Assembly (NCBI GenBank): GCA_027311945.1
Contig: DAICXZ010000030.1
Coordinates: 62,001 to 126,000, forward strand
Direction: 5' to 3'
DNA from: Erythrobacter sp.
GTDB lineage: Bacteria; Pseudomonadota; Alphaproteobacteria; Sphingomonadales; Sphingomonadaceae
DNA length: 64,000 bases
Shown: positions 28,415 through 37,026 of the stretch, one piece after another
How the letters are laid out: every line of letters starts with the position of its first letter
Position numbering within the stretch: position 1 is the first letter of the stretch
Made by a program: the position numbers and the translations under genes
The notes under the pieces: generated by a model
Told to the model about the DNA's origin: nothing
The model's database searches: none
What the model saw: only the letters and a program-made list of their open reading frames with translations

Positions 28415-30004
28415 ATGACCGACAAGACACAGGGTTCATCCCGGCAGTTGGGGCTTGGCCGACGCGACTTTCTGGGCGCGGGCGTGCTCGGCACAGGCGT
28501 GGCGCTGACAGGGCTGACGACGAGCGCGGCCTCGGCACAGGGCGCGGCGAGGGCCGCCCCGCAGGTCGATTTCCCCGACGAGCGCGGCACCTTTGGCGGC
28601 GGCGGCGCGGCGGCGGGCGCAGTGAACCGCACCGAGATGGACCTGCGCGATTGCGAGGTGGAGGGCGATTTCCCGACCGATCTCGACGGGGTGTTCTACC
28701 GCGTCGGCCCCGATCCGCAGTATCCCAAGCCTGAAGAGCACAAGTTCGACATTCCCTTCGATGGCGAGGGACATGTTTCGATGTTTCGCATCAAGGGCGG
28801 CCATGTCGATTACCGCACCCGCTATGCGCGCAATGCCCGCTACAAGGCGCAGGCCGAGGCGCGCCGCTCGCTGTTCGGCATGTACCGAAACCCCACCACG
28901 GATGATCCCAGTGTGGAGGGGATGAATCGCGGCACGGCCAACACCCAGCTGTTCCTGCATCACGGCAAGCTGCTGGTATTCAAGGAGGATAGCCCGCCGG
29001 TCTATATGGACCCGCTCACGCTCGAAACGCTTGACCCGGAATATACCTTCGGCGGCATGCTCGAAAGCCAGACCCACACCGCGCACCCCAAGATTGACCC
29101 GCTGACCGGCGAATATATCGGCTTCGGTTATGAGGCGAGCGGGTTCCTCTCGAAAGACGTCAACGTCTTTACCGCCGACAAGAACGGCGAGATCACCTGG
29201 TCGGTGACGGTGGAGGCGCCCTATGCCGGGATGATGCACGATTTCTGCGCCACGCAGGACTATGTGGTGCTCTATCTGGTCAACATGGTGGCCGACGAAA
29301 ACCGCATCCGCGCAGGCGGGGTGCATTTCTCCTACGACAGCAAGGCGCCATGCTATTTCGGGGTGCTGCGCCGGGGCGGCGATGGGCGCGACATCAAGTG
29401 GTTCACCGGGCCCAACTATTTCTGCACCCACGTGATGGGCGGCTGGAACGAGGGGACCAAGATCACCGTCGATATGGACGGGGGCGAGGGCAACCAGTTT
29501 CCGTTCTTCCCTTCGCTGCACGAGCCGTTCGACCCGGTGAAGGGGCAGGGCTACCTGCGGCGCTTCACCGTCGACATGGCGGACCGCGATAACGACAAAT
29601 ATGAGGCGGTGACGATCTTCCCCGAGGTTTCGGGAATGCTGGCCCGGCAAGACGATCGCTTCCATACGCTGCCCTATCGCTACGGCTTTCTGAATGTGGC
29701 CGGCCCGGAGAGCGGATGGGCTGTGATCGACCATGCCACGCAGACCAGCAAGGTGCTGACTGTGCCCGGATATCGCCTGTCGGAGATGTGCTTCGTGCCG
29801 CGCCGCAAGAATGCGCCCGAGGGCGATGGCTACCTGATCGGGCTCGGTTCGAGCATGGCGGAGGGCGGGCGGTCCGACCTGATCCTGTTCGACCTCGCCG
29901 ATACATCTGGCGACCCGCGCGCGCGGGTGCGGATGCCCTACGAGTGCGTGGGGCAGGTGCACGGCTTCTGGGCCGATGCGAGCGACATTCCTGGCGCGGC
30001 CTGA
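28415..30004 (+). CDS. Tat-exported carotenoid/stilbene-cleavage oxygenase family protein
   Basis: 529 aa from the ATG at 28415, behind a GAGAGAGGGA RBS; the track's frame upstream overlaps trhO and is spurious. A twin-arginine signal ([11 protein letters not shown] then hydrophobic) predicts folded export. The beta-propeller carries the four Fe(II)-binding His: His224 (TAHPK), His275 (MMHDF), His339 ([11 protein letters not shown]) and His516 (GQVHGFW); the first two are 51 residues apart, as in lignostilbene dioxygenases. [11 protein letters not shown] and [11 protein letters not shown] are family signatures. These non-haem iron enzymes cleave C=C bonds of carotenoids, stilbenes or phenylpropenes. 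A periplasmic location is unusual. Substrate not determinable; aromatic is plausible given the downstream SnoaL gene and PQQ island. Confidence 0.93.
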   Translation: MTDKTQGSSRQLGLGRRDFLGAGVLGTGVALTGLTTSAASAQGAARAAPQVDFPDERGTFGGGGAAAGAVNRTEMDLRDCEVEGDFPTDLDGVFYRVGPDPQYPKPEEHKFDIPFDGEGHVSMFRIKGGHVDYRTRYARNARYKAQAEARRSLFGMYRNPTTDDPSVEGMNRGTANTQLFLHHGKLLVFKEDSPPVYMDPLTLETLDPEYTFGGMLESQTHTAHPKIDPLTGEYIGFGYEASGFLSKDVNVFTADKNGEITWSVTVEAPYAGMMHDFCATQDYVVLYLVNMVADENRIRAGGVHFSYDSKAPCYFGVLRRGGDGRDIKWFTGPNYFCTHVMGGWNEGTKITVDMDGGEGNQFPFFPSLHEPFDPVKGQGYLRRFTVDMADRDNDKYEAVTIFPEVSGMLARQDDRFHTLPYRYGFLNVAGPESGWAVIDHATQTSKVLTVPGYRLSEMCFVPRRKNAPEGDGYLIGLGSSMAEGGRSDLILFDLADTSGDPRARVRMPYECVGQVHGFWADASDIPGAA

Positions 30005-30039
30005 CGCGCCAAGGCAGCTATTCGACTGGAGAAATAACC

Positions 30040-30645
30040 ATGTCCCTGAAGACCTTGCTGGCCAGTTCCGCGCTGGCGCTGGCAACCGCCGTGGCTCCTG
30101 CCGCCGCACACGATCAGCCGAGCTACGGTTCGAGTTATGGCAACGACCGCGCCGAGATCGAAGATTTGATGGCGCGCTATCTGTTCGCCATCGATTATCA
30201 TGACTGGGACGCCTACGTCTCGGTCTTCGCCGAGGATGCCGAGCTGGAATATGCCACCGGCATCACGCGTGGGCGCGAGGCGATCCGCGAATCCGTGGTC
30301 AGCTTCAGCGGCAACATCGGCCGCTACTACCACACCGAGGATGGTCAGCCGGCCAAGCTTCGCCACGTGGTGCTGCAGGACGTGATCCGCATCGAGGGCG
30401 ACCGCGCCTGGGGCCGCACGCTCTGGGTCGAAATGGCCAACAATGGCCCCGGCGACAGCATGAAGATGGGCACCTACGGCGTCTACGAGGACGAGTTCCG
30501 CCGCATCGACGGGCGCTGGCTGATCCAGCGTCGCAACGTGCTCAACGAGTTCATCGACGGCCGCAATTCCGGGCCGGACAATCCGGTGTCCGAAATGGAT
30601 GCGGCCGCCGAGGCCTATGCCGCAAGTGTCGCGGCCCTTCCGTAA
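30040..30645 (+). CDS. Exported SnoaL/NTF2-like protein
   Basis: 201 aa with signal peptide MSLKTLLASSALALATAVAPAAA. The mature part is one NTF2-like cone: AEIEDLMARYLFAIDYHDWDAYVSVF, AEDAELEYATG, and a closing sheet RRIDGRWLIQRRNVLNEF. SnoaL-like proteins are small hydrolases, isomerases or dehydratases, often acting on aromatics; no unique catalytic residue can be assigned. It starts 36 bases after the oxygenase stop with RBS GGAG, so it is likely co-transcribed and may act on the cleavage product. It resembles the three tandem SnoaL proteins at 41.8-44.2 kb. Confidence 0.9.
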   Translation: MSLKTLLASSALALATAVAPAAAHDQPSYGSSYGNDRAEIEDLMARYLFAIDYHDWDAYVSVFAEDAELEYATGITRGREAIRESVVSFSGNIGRYYHTEDGQPAKLRHVVLQDVIRIEGDRAWGRTLWVEMANNGPGDSMKMGTYGVYEDEFRRIDGRWLIQRRNVLNEFIDGRNSGPDNPVSEMDAAAEAYAASVAALP

Positions 30646-30653
30646 GCTCCGCT

Positions 30654-31535
30654 CTATTGGAGATCCTCGACCGAGACCCAGCCGCGCGTGCCGAAGCTGT
30701 CTTCGGCTTCGATCCACAGGCCGTCGCGCTGGCCGGTCGGGGCGAGCGCGGTTCCGGCACGCAGCGCGCGCACCTCTTCGGCTGAGGGTGAAGCGGAAGC
30801 GCGCATGGCGGTGTTGACCGCGACGGTCGCAGCGGTTGCAGCCGCTGCCGGGGCCGCGCTGGCGGCAGGCGCAGCAGTGAGTGCGGAGCCTTGGGCGACG
30901 ATGCTATTGAACGCGATCACGAAGGCCTCGGTCAGCTTGCGGCCTTCTGAGCTGCTGGCATAGCCACTGGTTTCGGCCAGACCTCGCGCAAAAGAGCCGC
31001 CCGATCCGCGAAAACTGAGCGAAGTTGAGCGAACGGTGCCGGTTCCTGCGGCAAGCGGTTGGCCGGTTGCCGGGTTCACCACCGAAAGCCCGGCGGCAAC
31101 GGTGGTCTTCCGCCCACCTAGCCCGCCGAGCATTCCCAGCGCCGCGCCGCCGAACGGCACTGAGCTGAGAATACTGGCGGCCGCCCCAGAACGCACAAGC
31201 GCTTCGGTGGCGGCGGAGCGGGCGAACTCGACGCCCTGATCGACCTCTTCCTGCGTTCCGGCCACGGCGGTAACCAGGAAGCGCGCGGGTTCGGTCCCGC
31301 CGCTGTGCGGGGTGAAGCAACCGCTTTCGGTGGCAAGGCGGGCGAGCAACTGGCGCGGTGAGCCAAGATTCCACTGCGACCAGCCAGCATTCGGGCTGTC
31401 GACCAGCGCAATGGAGCCGAGGCTGGCCTCGCACTTCACCAGTTCGACCGGCTCGTCTGCCAGCGCCGGGCTGGCTGCGGTTATGGCGATGGTGGCTGCG
31501 GCAGCAAGGCTCGTGGTTTTCAGTGTGGTGTGCAT
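30654..31535 (-). CDS. Exported CsgG-like protein with C-terminal SH3-like domain
   Basis: 293 aa. Sec signal MHTTLKTTSLAAAATIAITAASPALA, no lipobox. The body has text typical of the CsgG/curli-transport superfamily: KCEASLGSIALVDS, SPRQLLARLATESGCF, GLSVVNPATGQPLAAGTGT and EAFVIAFNSIVAQ. A long Ala-rich linker (AAPAASAAPAAAATAA) leads to a bacterial SH3-like domain (VRALRAGTALAPTGQRDG, then GTRGWVSVEDLQ). CsgG proteins form outer-membrane secretion channels for curli; without lipidation this is more likely a periplasmic relative. Convergent with the SnoaL gene, 8 bases apart. The CsgG assignment is from motif style. Confidence 0.8.
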   Translation of the reverse strand: MHTTLKTTSLAAAATIAITAASPALADEPVELVKCEASLGSIALVDSPNAGWSQWNLGSPRQLLARLATESGCFTPHSGGTEPARFLVTAVAGTQEEVDQGVEFARSAATEALVRSGAAASILSSVPFGGAALGMLGGLGGRKTTVAAGLSVVNPATGQPLAAGTGTVRSTSLSFRGSGGSFARGLAETSGYASSSEGRKLTEAFVIAFNSIVAQGSALTAAPAASAAPAAAATAATVAVNTAMRASASPSAEEVRALRAGTALAPTGQRDGLWIEAEDSFGTRGWVSVEDLQ

Positions 31536-31641
31536 CTTCGATCCCCCGTGTTTAACCGGGGCGATGATAGCTCTGGCTATCCCGAAGGGCTGCCTGACGT
31601 ATCCTGAAGATGCAGTAAGGCTATGAAAATCATAATAGAAA

Positions 31642-31663
31642 GGCCCGGCGCGAACGCCGGGCC
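31642..31663 (-). terminator. Rho-independent terminator after the OmpA-family gene
   Basis: Perfect 9-bp stem GGCCCGGCG/CGCCGGGCC with a 4-base loop, followed on the minus strand by TTTCTATT. It is about 50 bases past the OmpA-family stop. Confidence 0.85.
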
Positions 31664-31713
31664 TTCCATGGTGCCCGCCCTGTGAGGGGGCCGGGCGGGC
31701 TTAGGGACAAGAC

Positions 31714-32655
31714 TTAGCGGTAAGCCACTTCCTGATTATCCTCGACGGCCTTGCTGACCAGGACGTTCACGGCCACGCGGCGGTTCTGTGCCTTGCCTGT
31801 CGGGGTGGTGTTGTCCGCAGCCGGATCGGCTTCGGCCATGCCGGTGGGGGTCAACATCCGGTAGGGCGCCCAGCCGCAAGCCTGCTGCAGGTAGTTCACC
31901 ACACCGCCTGCACGGCGTTCGCTCAGCGTCTGGTTAAATTCCTGGCTACCATCGGTATCAGTATAGCCGACCACCAGAAGCAGCGCGTTGTCGATCTGCT
32001 CAGCCTGCGATGCGGTGGCACACAGCTCGTTCTGCGCTGCCGGGGTCAGGCGCCACTTGCCGCTGTCGAAATAGACGTTGGCGGTGTGGCGGATGTTGTA
32101 CTGGTCGATATTGGCGACGCGGCTGCGCAGGCCTTCGATCTGCTCGTCATGTTCCGCAAGCGCCTGACCGTGCATCGCGAACTGGCGCTGCGTGCCGCCG
32201 CGGATCATCTCGGCAGTTTCGTAGTCCGAGGTCTTGTACTTGATGCGGCTGGCGATCAGGCCCCCGGCATAGTTCACCGTCTCGATGGTGACGGGCAGGC
32301 CGGGGAGAAGATCGGAGTTGGCCAGTTCCGTCCGGCCAAGGCCAAGGAAACCACCGCTGCCGGTCACGCGGGTCGCTTCGCTCAGCGACACCTCGGCTTC
32401 GGTGCTGTCGTTGGCGTTGACGATCAGGCGGTTTGCCGTGCGGGCGGCAAGAATGCCTTCGATCTCGGGGCCGGCTTCAAGGCCGGAAAGGTCGCTGGGG
32501 ATCTGGCCGTAAACGTTAATCTCGTTATCGGCGGCAGCGGTCGGCTGTTCCTGACCCGATGCGCGCAGCTCCTGCGCCGACACGGCGGTGCTGAGCGGAG
32601 CGGCGAACATAGCGCTGGCCAGAAGAATGCCAGTAGTCTTCGAAGTAATCCTCAT
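31714..32655 (-). CDS. OmpA-family protein with DUF5666-like N-terminal domain
   Basis: 313 aa from the ATG at 32655 (MRITSKTTGILLASAMFAAPLSTAVSA, a signal peptide); the track adds 10 upstream residues. Residues about 30-150 form a small beta domain (EGILAARTANRLIVNAND, GLPVTIETVNYAGGLIASRI). A short coiled helix (ALAEHDEQIEGLRSRVANID) leads to the OmpA-like peptidoglycan-binding domain: VYFDSGKWRLTP, VVGYTDTDGSQEFNQTLSERRA and NRRVAVNVLV. It probably anchors the outer membrane or a surface factor to peptidoglycan. Followed by a strong terminator; monocistronic. Confidence 0.92.
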   Translation of the reverse strand: MRITSKTTGILLASAMFAAPLSTAVSAQELRASGQEQPTAAADNEINVYGQIPSDLSGLEAGPEIEGILAARTANRLIVNANDSTEAEVSLSEATRVTGSGGFLGLGRTELANSDLLPGLPVTIETVNYAGGLIASRIKYKTSDYETAEMIRGGTQRQFAMHGQALAEHDEQIEGLRSRVANIDQYNIRHTANVYFDSGKWRLTPAAQNELCATASQAEQIDNALLLVVGYTDTDGSQEFNQTLSERRAGGVVNYLQQACGWAPYRMLTPTGMAEADPAADNTTPTGKAQNRRVAVNVLVSKAVEDNQEVAYR

Positions 32656-32850
32656 CACAATACTCCTTGAATATCTTGTATCCATGTTTCCACGGACGAA
32701 ATAGGCTAAAATTACATGCCAGGATTGGCGGTCTTATGAATTTCTTGTCGCAATCTAAGACAAACTCGCTCGTGGAGAGCATGACTTAAACCGTCCGGTA
32801 AAGGGACTGTTCCCCTCGACCTGACGCCTGCATGAACATTCTGACAGATT

Positions 32851-32869
32851 CCGTCGATTCCCGCGACGG
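32851..32869 (-). terminator. Weak hairpin downstream of the 586-aa gene
   Basis: 6-bp stem CCGTCG/CGACGG with a 7-base loop, some 50 bases past the stop at 32921. No clear U-tract on the minus strand. The rest of the gap 32656-32920 holds nothing else I can support. Confidence 0.3.
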
Positions 32870-32920
32870 TTTGAGACAAACCTGCGGCGAAACGTGGCTA
32901 AAATGTGATTTACGTTTGGC

Positions 32921-34681
32921 TTATCGGAGCTGAATCGGGCGCATCGCGTAGGGCAGTTCGCTGGTGAAGGCCTCGATCCGTGTAATCCGCCCACCTTCGA
33001 AGCGCGCCATTTCAACCACCTGATAGGTGAGCGGATAGCCGTTGCCATCGGTGGCGGGCCGGTCCTCGAACTGGCGATAGACGGCAAGACCGCGCGCTTC
33101 GTCCATCGCCAGCAGTTCGATATCGCGCACCCGTTCGATCCCGGCCAACGCGGGGCTACCGAACGGGGCGGGGCAGGCACCGACATCCTGCCCGTTGACC
33201 AGCCAGCGGCAGTCGTCGGCGAACAGGTCGGGCGCAGGGCTGTTTTCCTCCAGCGCGGTGAAGAAGGCGTGCATTGCGGCGGCCATGTCGGCGCGGCTGG
33301 TGCGCTCGCCTGCGGGCAATGGGGTGAATTGTGGCGCGCTGGACGGCTCGGCATAGGGTGCGCCATACTCCTTGCGTCGCACCAGCACATCGGCACCTCC
33401 GATCGCGTCGCCGTCGCTGAGCATGGTGATGGCGGCCCAGGCGGGCTGGCCATGCTCCTCGATCCGGCCGATCCACACAGCCTTGCCGGTTTGGGCATCG
33501 GCCACGATCAGTGGTGAGGGATCGACCGCTGTGACTGTGCGCCAGATGCTCTCGCCGATGCGGATGCCGACTGAGTTCTCGGCATAGCCGACCGGCTGGT
33601 CGCTCCAGTTGAGGCCCTGCCAGCGGTTGCCTGCCATGGCGGATACGAGCGCATCGGCATTGGCCGTGAGGCAGGCGCTGTCGCATTCGGCGGGGCGCGG
33701 CGCGTAGAGTGGGAAGTCCGCCTCTTCGCCCCAGAACGGGTTGTGCATGAAATAGGGCACATAGGTGAAGGTCGCCTCGACCCGCTGGATTTCGCCGTTG
33801 CGGATGCGGAAGGCTTCGAGCAGCGTAATCGAGTTCGGCCACTTGAGCGCGGTCTTCATCTCGCTGCCGTTGGTGAGCAGGTAGCGGTCGAACTCGTTGG
33901 CATGGTCGAAGAAGCCTGCACCCACGACCACCCCGCGTTGCACGTCGACCAGCGGCAGGTCGCGGCGGATACGCTTGTTGATACGGTAGATGCCCAGCTC
34001 GAACTGTTCGCGGCAGCCCGAGGCGATAGCAGCGGCGCTCTGCTGCTGGCCGGGAATCGGGGCGGTGGTGAGGATGCCGTTTTCGAGCCGCGCGCAATCC
34101 TCGCTGAACGGCGCGAAGACCTGCCCGTCGTTCAGTTCGACAGTGTCGAAATAGGCGTCGGCGATGGCGAGCATCCGTTCTCGCGGGCGGCGCTCGGCTT
34201 CCGGCAGGACTTCGGCGAACTCGGCGAAATGCTCCATGCCCTCCCAGTCGCCATAGGGGGCGGGCAAGCCCGACTTGCGGTGGATCACCGCCTCGGCCTC
34301 GTCGATCAGGCCATCGCGCACATGGATGCGCACGGCGTAGAAGCTGGCAAAGTCGTTCTCGCGGATCGAGCCGAACCAAGCGGCATGGCCGGTGGTCTCG
34401 TCGGCGACGATCAAGCCGTTGTCATCGACCTCGCGGGTGGTGCGCCATGTGCCTTGCCCTAGCGCGAGGGGAACATTGTTCTCGGTATAAAGCAGGTCGC
34501 CGCTGATGGGCAGGGCGGAGGCATCACCCGCTGCGAGCGCATCCATGAAGCGCTGCATGGTGCCGGTGAGGCATGCGTAATCGCACTGGACTGTGCGCAG
34601 CGCGCTTTCTTCGCCGGGCGCCTGTGCGTGCGCGGCCACGGGCAGGGTGAGGGCGATGGCGGCTAGAAAGTGGTACTTCAT
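32921..34681 (-). CDS. Exported protein built from a duplicated unknown domain (586 aa)
   Basis: Signal peptide MKYHFLAAIALTLPVAAHAQA behind RBS GGGAGAGAC. The mature protein has two related halves: CDYACLTGTMQRFMDAL ... GQGTWRT ... LIVADETTGHAAWFGSI, and CDSACLTANADALVSAM ... GESIWRT ... LIVADAQTGKAVWIGRI. Each starts with a C-x3-C pair and includes a conserved VRRK or IHRK stretch; each is followed by an NTF2-like-sized segment (for example TPLPAGERTSRADMAAAMHAF). I do not recognise the family with certainty; a SnoaL/NTF2-related exported enzyme or chaperone is possible. It is part of the PQQ island and faces the same way as the PQQ dehydrogenase and TonB receptor. Confidence 0.85.
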   Translation of the reverse strand: MKYHFLAAIALTLPVAAHAQAPGEESALRTVQCDYACLTGTMQRFMDALAAGDASALPISGDLLYTENNVPLALGQGTWRTTREVDDNGLIVADETTGHAAWFGSIRENDFASFYAVRIHVRDGLIDEAEAVIHRKSGLPAPYGDWEGMEHFAEFAEVLPEAERRPRERMLAIADAYFDTVELNDGQVFAPFSEDCARLENGILTTAPIPGQQQSAAAIASGCREQFELGIYRINKRIRRDLPLVDVQRGVVVGAGFFDHANEFDRYLLTNGSEMKTALKWPNSITLLEAFRIRNGEIQRVEATFTYVPYFMHNPFWGEEADFPLYAPRPAECDSACLTANADALVSAMAGNRWQGLNWSDQPVGYAENSVGIRIGESIWRTVTAVDPSPLIVADAQTGKAVWIGRIEEHGQPAWAAITMLSDGDAIGGADVLVRRKEYGAPYAEPSSAPQFTPLPAGERTSRADMAAAMHAFFTALEENSPAPDLFADDCRWLVNGQDVGACPAPFGSPALAGIERVRDIELLAMDEARGLAVYRQFEDRPATDGNGYPLTYQVVEMARFEGGRITRIEAFTSELPYAMRPIQLR

Positions 34682-34705
34682 CTCGATGTCTCTCCCACAT
34701 CACCT

Positions 34706-34796
34706 CCGCTCATCCTGAGCTTGTCGAAGGATTGGCCTTGTTCGAGCGCGATGCTGGAAGAGAAGGACAGCCCTTCGACAGGCTCAGGGCGAGCGG
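34706..34796. repeat. Dispersed 91-bp palindromic element, copy A
   Basis: Outer arms CCGCTCATCCTGAGCTTGTCGAAGG and CCCTTCGACAGGCTCAGGGCGAGCGG are inverted complements; an inner pair (GGCCTT... and ...GAGAAGGACAG) gives a second stem. It fills the gap between the PQQ dehydrogenase stop and the 586-aa gene start. Same element as copies B-D. Confidence 0.9.
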
Positions 34797-34811
34797 GGTG
34801 GGTCTCTCAAA

Positions 34812-36941
34812 TCAAGGATGCCCCGCATCGGCATAGTCCTCGTTCGCGCGGGCAATCAGGTAGGCGTGAATGTCGCTCGCATCCTGTTCGCTCAGCACGT
34901 CGCCGAAGCCGATCATGCCCCGGTCGGCGTAGATTCCGCGCAACACGATATCGTTGAACTTCTCGCGCGTTTCGGCACTCATCCAGCGCAGATCCTTAAC
35001 CCCGCCAATGGCGTTCTCGCCATGGCAGCGGTTGCAACTCTCGCCATAGAGCGCACGGCCCCGCGCGACCTCGGCCTCGGTCGCGGTCAGCCACGGCGGG
35101 CGCGGCAGCGCGGCAGCAGGGGCGGGCGGTGGCAACGTGACGCCTGAAGCGCCAAGTTTGAACACCAGCAGCTTCGCGCTCGAAGTGCTGAACTGGCCGA
35201 GGTTGTACACCGGGGAGCCGCCCCAGCCGGCGTTGATCGCGATATATTGCTCTCCGCCCGCCATATAGGTGATGGCCCCGGCGATGGGGACTTGGTCGAT
35301 GTCCATCTCCCACAGCTTGCGGCCATCATCGGCGGCATAGATCGCAAGCGTCTTGTCGATCGTGCCTTGCACCAGCAGGTTGCCCGCCGTAGCCAGCACT
35401 CCCCCCGAGCCGGGCACGCGATAGGGCACGCGCCAGGCTTCGCTCTGCGTCGCCGGGTTCCACGCGAGGAGATAGCCTTTCTCCGCCGCATTGATCTGCT
35501 TCTGCAACTCGCTGCGCAGTTCGGGCATGTTGCCGCGCGCCTGGCCGGAATTGCTGCGGTGGTGCACCCAGTCTGGCTTTTCCTCGGCGCGGGCATATAT
35601 CGCGCCCTGTTCCTGCGCGGGGAAATAGACGAGGCCGGTCTGCGGACTGAAAGCCATCGGATGCCAGCTGTGCGCGGCGAGCCAGCTCGGGCTCATGATG
35701 TGCGGGGTCGTGCCGTTGTGCGCACCGGGCATGAGCACCGGGCGGCCCATGGCCATGTCGATCCGGCTCGCCCAGGTGTTGACCGAGACGTAGCTTTCCG
35801 CGCTCAGCAGTTCGCCGGTTGCGCGGTCGAGCACATAGAAGAACCCATTCTTGGGCGCCTGCATGATGACCTGCCGGGTGCGCCCCTCGATCTCGAGATC
35901 GGCGGTCATCAGCGGCTGGGTGCAGGTAAAGTCCCAGTCCTCCTCGGGCACCATCTGGTAGTGCCATTTGTACTCGCCCGTGTCGGCATCGACCGCTACC
36001 ACCGAGCAGAGGAACAGGTTGTCGCCTTTGCCCTCGCTGCGGAAGTACCACATGTGCGGGCTGCCGTTGCCGGTGCCGATGTATACGAGATTGAGCGCCG
36101 GATCGTAGATCATCGAATCCCACGCCGCGCCGCCGCCGCCGATCTCCCAGAACTTGCCGAACCAGGTGGGGTGGGCGATATCCATCGCGCTGTCGGAGGC
36201 TTCGCCATCCGGCCCATCGGCGGGGTTGCCGGGAACGAGGTAGAACTTCCAGATCCGCTCGCCGGTGTTCACATCGTAGGCGGCGACGAAGCCGCGCGTG
36301 CCGTAGTCCGCGCCGCCGTTGCCGATCACCACCTTGCCATCGAACACCCGCGGCGCGCCGGTGATCGAATAGGCTTCGGACCGGTCGAAAGTCTGGGTGG
36401 TCCACAGTTCCTGCCCGGTCTTCGCATCCACCGCGATCAGCCGTCCATCGAGCGCGGCGATGATGATCTTGCCTTCCCAGGCCGCGATCCCGCGCGAGGT
36501 GGGACCGCAGCAGGCGAGCCGTGCCCATTCGGCTCCGACCTGCGGGTCGTAGGTCCACAGCTTTTCGCCTGTGGCGCCATCGTAGGCGGTGACGACGTTA
36601 TACACGTTGGCGTTGTAGAGTACGCCGTCGATCGCGAGCGGGGTAGCCTGCACGCCGCGCATCGTTTCGAGATCGTCGAACCATGCAAGACCGAGCCGGC
36701 TCACGTTGCCATCGTTGATCTGCGTAAGCGGCGAATAGCGCTGCTCTCCCCAATCCCGCCCGTAACTCATCCAGTTGCCCGCATTGGCCGGGGCATCCAC
36801 CGCGCGCATGGCTGCGCCATCGACTGTGTCACCAGAGGAAGTGGCGAGGGAGGTCTCGGGCATGGACTGGCACGAGGCCAGCGCCAGCGCGGCCGTGGCC
36901 CAGATCGGTAGTCGCAGTGCTTTGAGTCCCGCCTGTCCCAA
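34812..36941 (-). CDS. Quinohemoprotein (PQQ plus haem c) dehydrogenase, predicted lipoprotein
   Basis: 709 aa from a TTG at 36941 placed 6 bases after GGGAGAGGGA; the track's upstream start lacks an RBS. Signal MGQAGLKALRLPIWATAALALASCQ with lipobox LASC. The eight-bladed PQQ propeller has the vicinal disulfide Cys pair (LACCGPTSRG), TGAPRVFDGKVVIGNGG, EEDWDFTCTQP and APKNGFFYVLDRATGE. The C-terminal cytochrome c domain has haem motif CNRCHGENAIGG and Met ligand region RGMIGFGDVL. Type II quinohemoprotein alcohol dehydrogenases oxidise periplasmic alcohols and pass electrons via haem c. Paralogue of the enzyme at 44163. Next to the TonB receptor on the same strand. Confidence 0.93.
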   Translation of the reverse strand: MGQAGLKALRLPIWATAALALASCQSMPETSLATSSGDTVDGAAMRAVDAPANAGNWMSYGRDWGEQRYSPLTQINDGNVSRLGLAWFDDLETMRGVQATPLAIDGVLYNANVYNVVTAYDGATGEKLWTYDPQVGAEWARLACCGPTSRGIAAWEGKIIIAALDGRLIAVDAKTGQELWTTQTFDRSEAYSITGAPRVFDGKVVIGNGGADYGTRGFVAAYDVNTGERIWKFYLVPGNPADGPDGEASDSAMDIAHPTWFGKFWEIGGGGAAWDSMIYDPALNLVYIGTGNGSPHMWYFRSEGKGDNLFLCSVVAVDADTGEYKWHYQMVPEEDWDFTCTQPLMTADLEIEGRTRQVIMQAPKNGFFYVLDRATGELLSAESYVSVNTWASRIDMAMGRPVLMPGAHNGTTPHIMSPSWLAAHSWHPMAFSPQTGLVYFPAQEQGAIYARAEEKPDWVHHRSNSGQARGNMPELRSELQKQINAAEKGYLLAWNPATQSEAWRVPYRVPGSGGVLATAGNLLVQGTIDKTLAIYAADDGRKLWEMDIDQVPIAGAITYMAGGEQYIAINAGWGGSPVYNLGQFSTSSAKLLVFKLGASGVTLPPPAPAAALPRPPWLTATEAEVARGRALYGESCNRCHGENAIGGVKDLRWMSAETREKFNDIVLRGIYADRGMIGFGDVLSEQDASDIHAYLIARANEDYADAGHP

Positions 36942-37026
36942 GCTTCCCTCTCCCTTTTGTTCGCCCGTCCTTTGGTATGTCGCGAGCCGGGGTGCTGCGA
37001 GTGCAGCGCCCCGGCCCGAAGCCATA

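Noticed and set aside
31681-31700. Second terminator-like G/C run after the OmpA-family stop
   Set aside because: No stable stem with a U-tract; the real terminator is at 31642-31663.
32525-32782. 85-aa AT-richer ORF between the OmpA-family and 586-aa genes
   Set aside because: Overlaps the OmpA signal peptide in another frame, no RBS, no motif.
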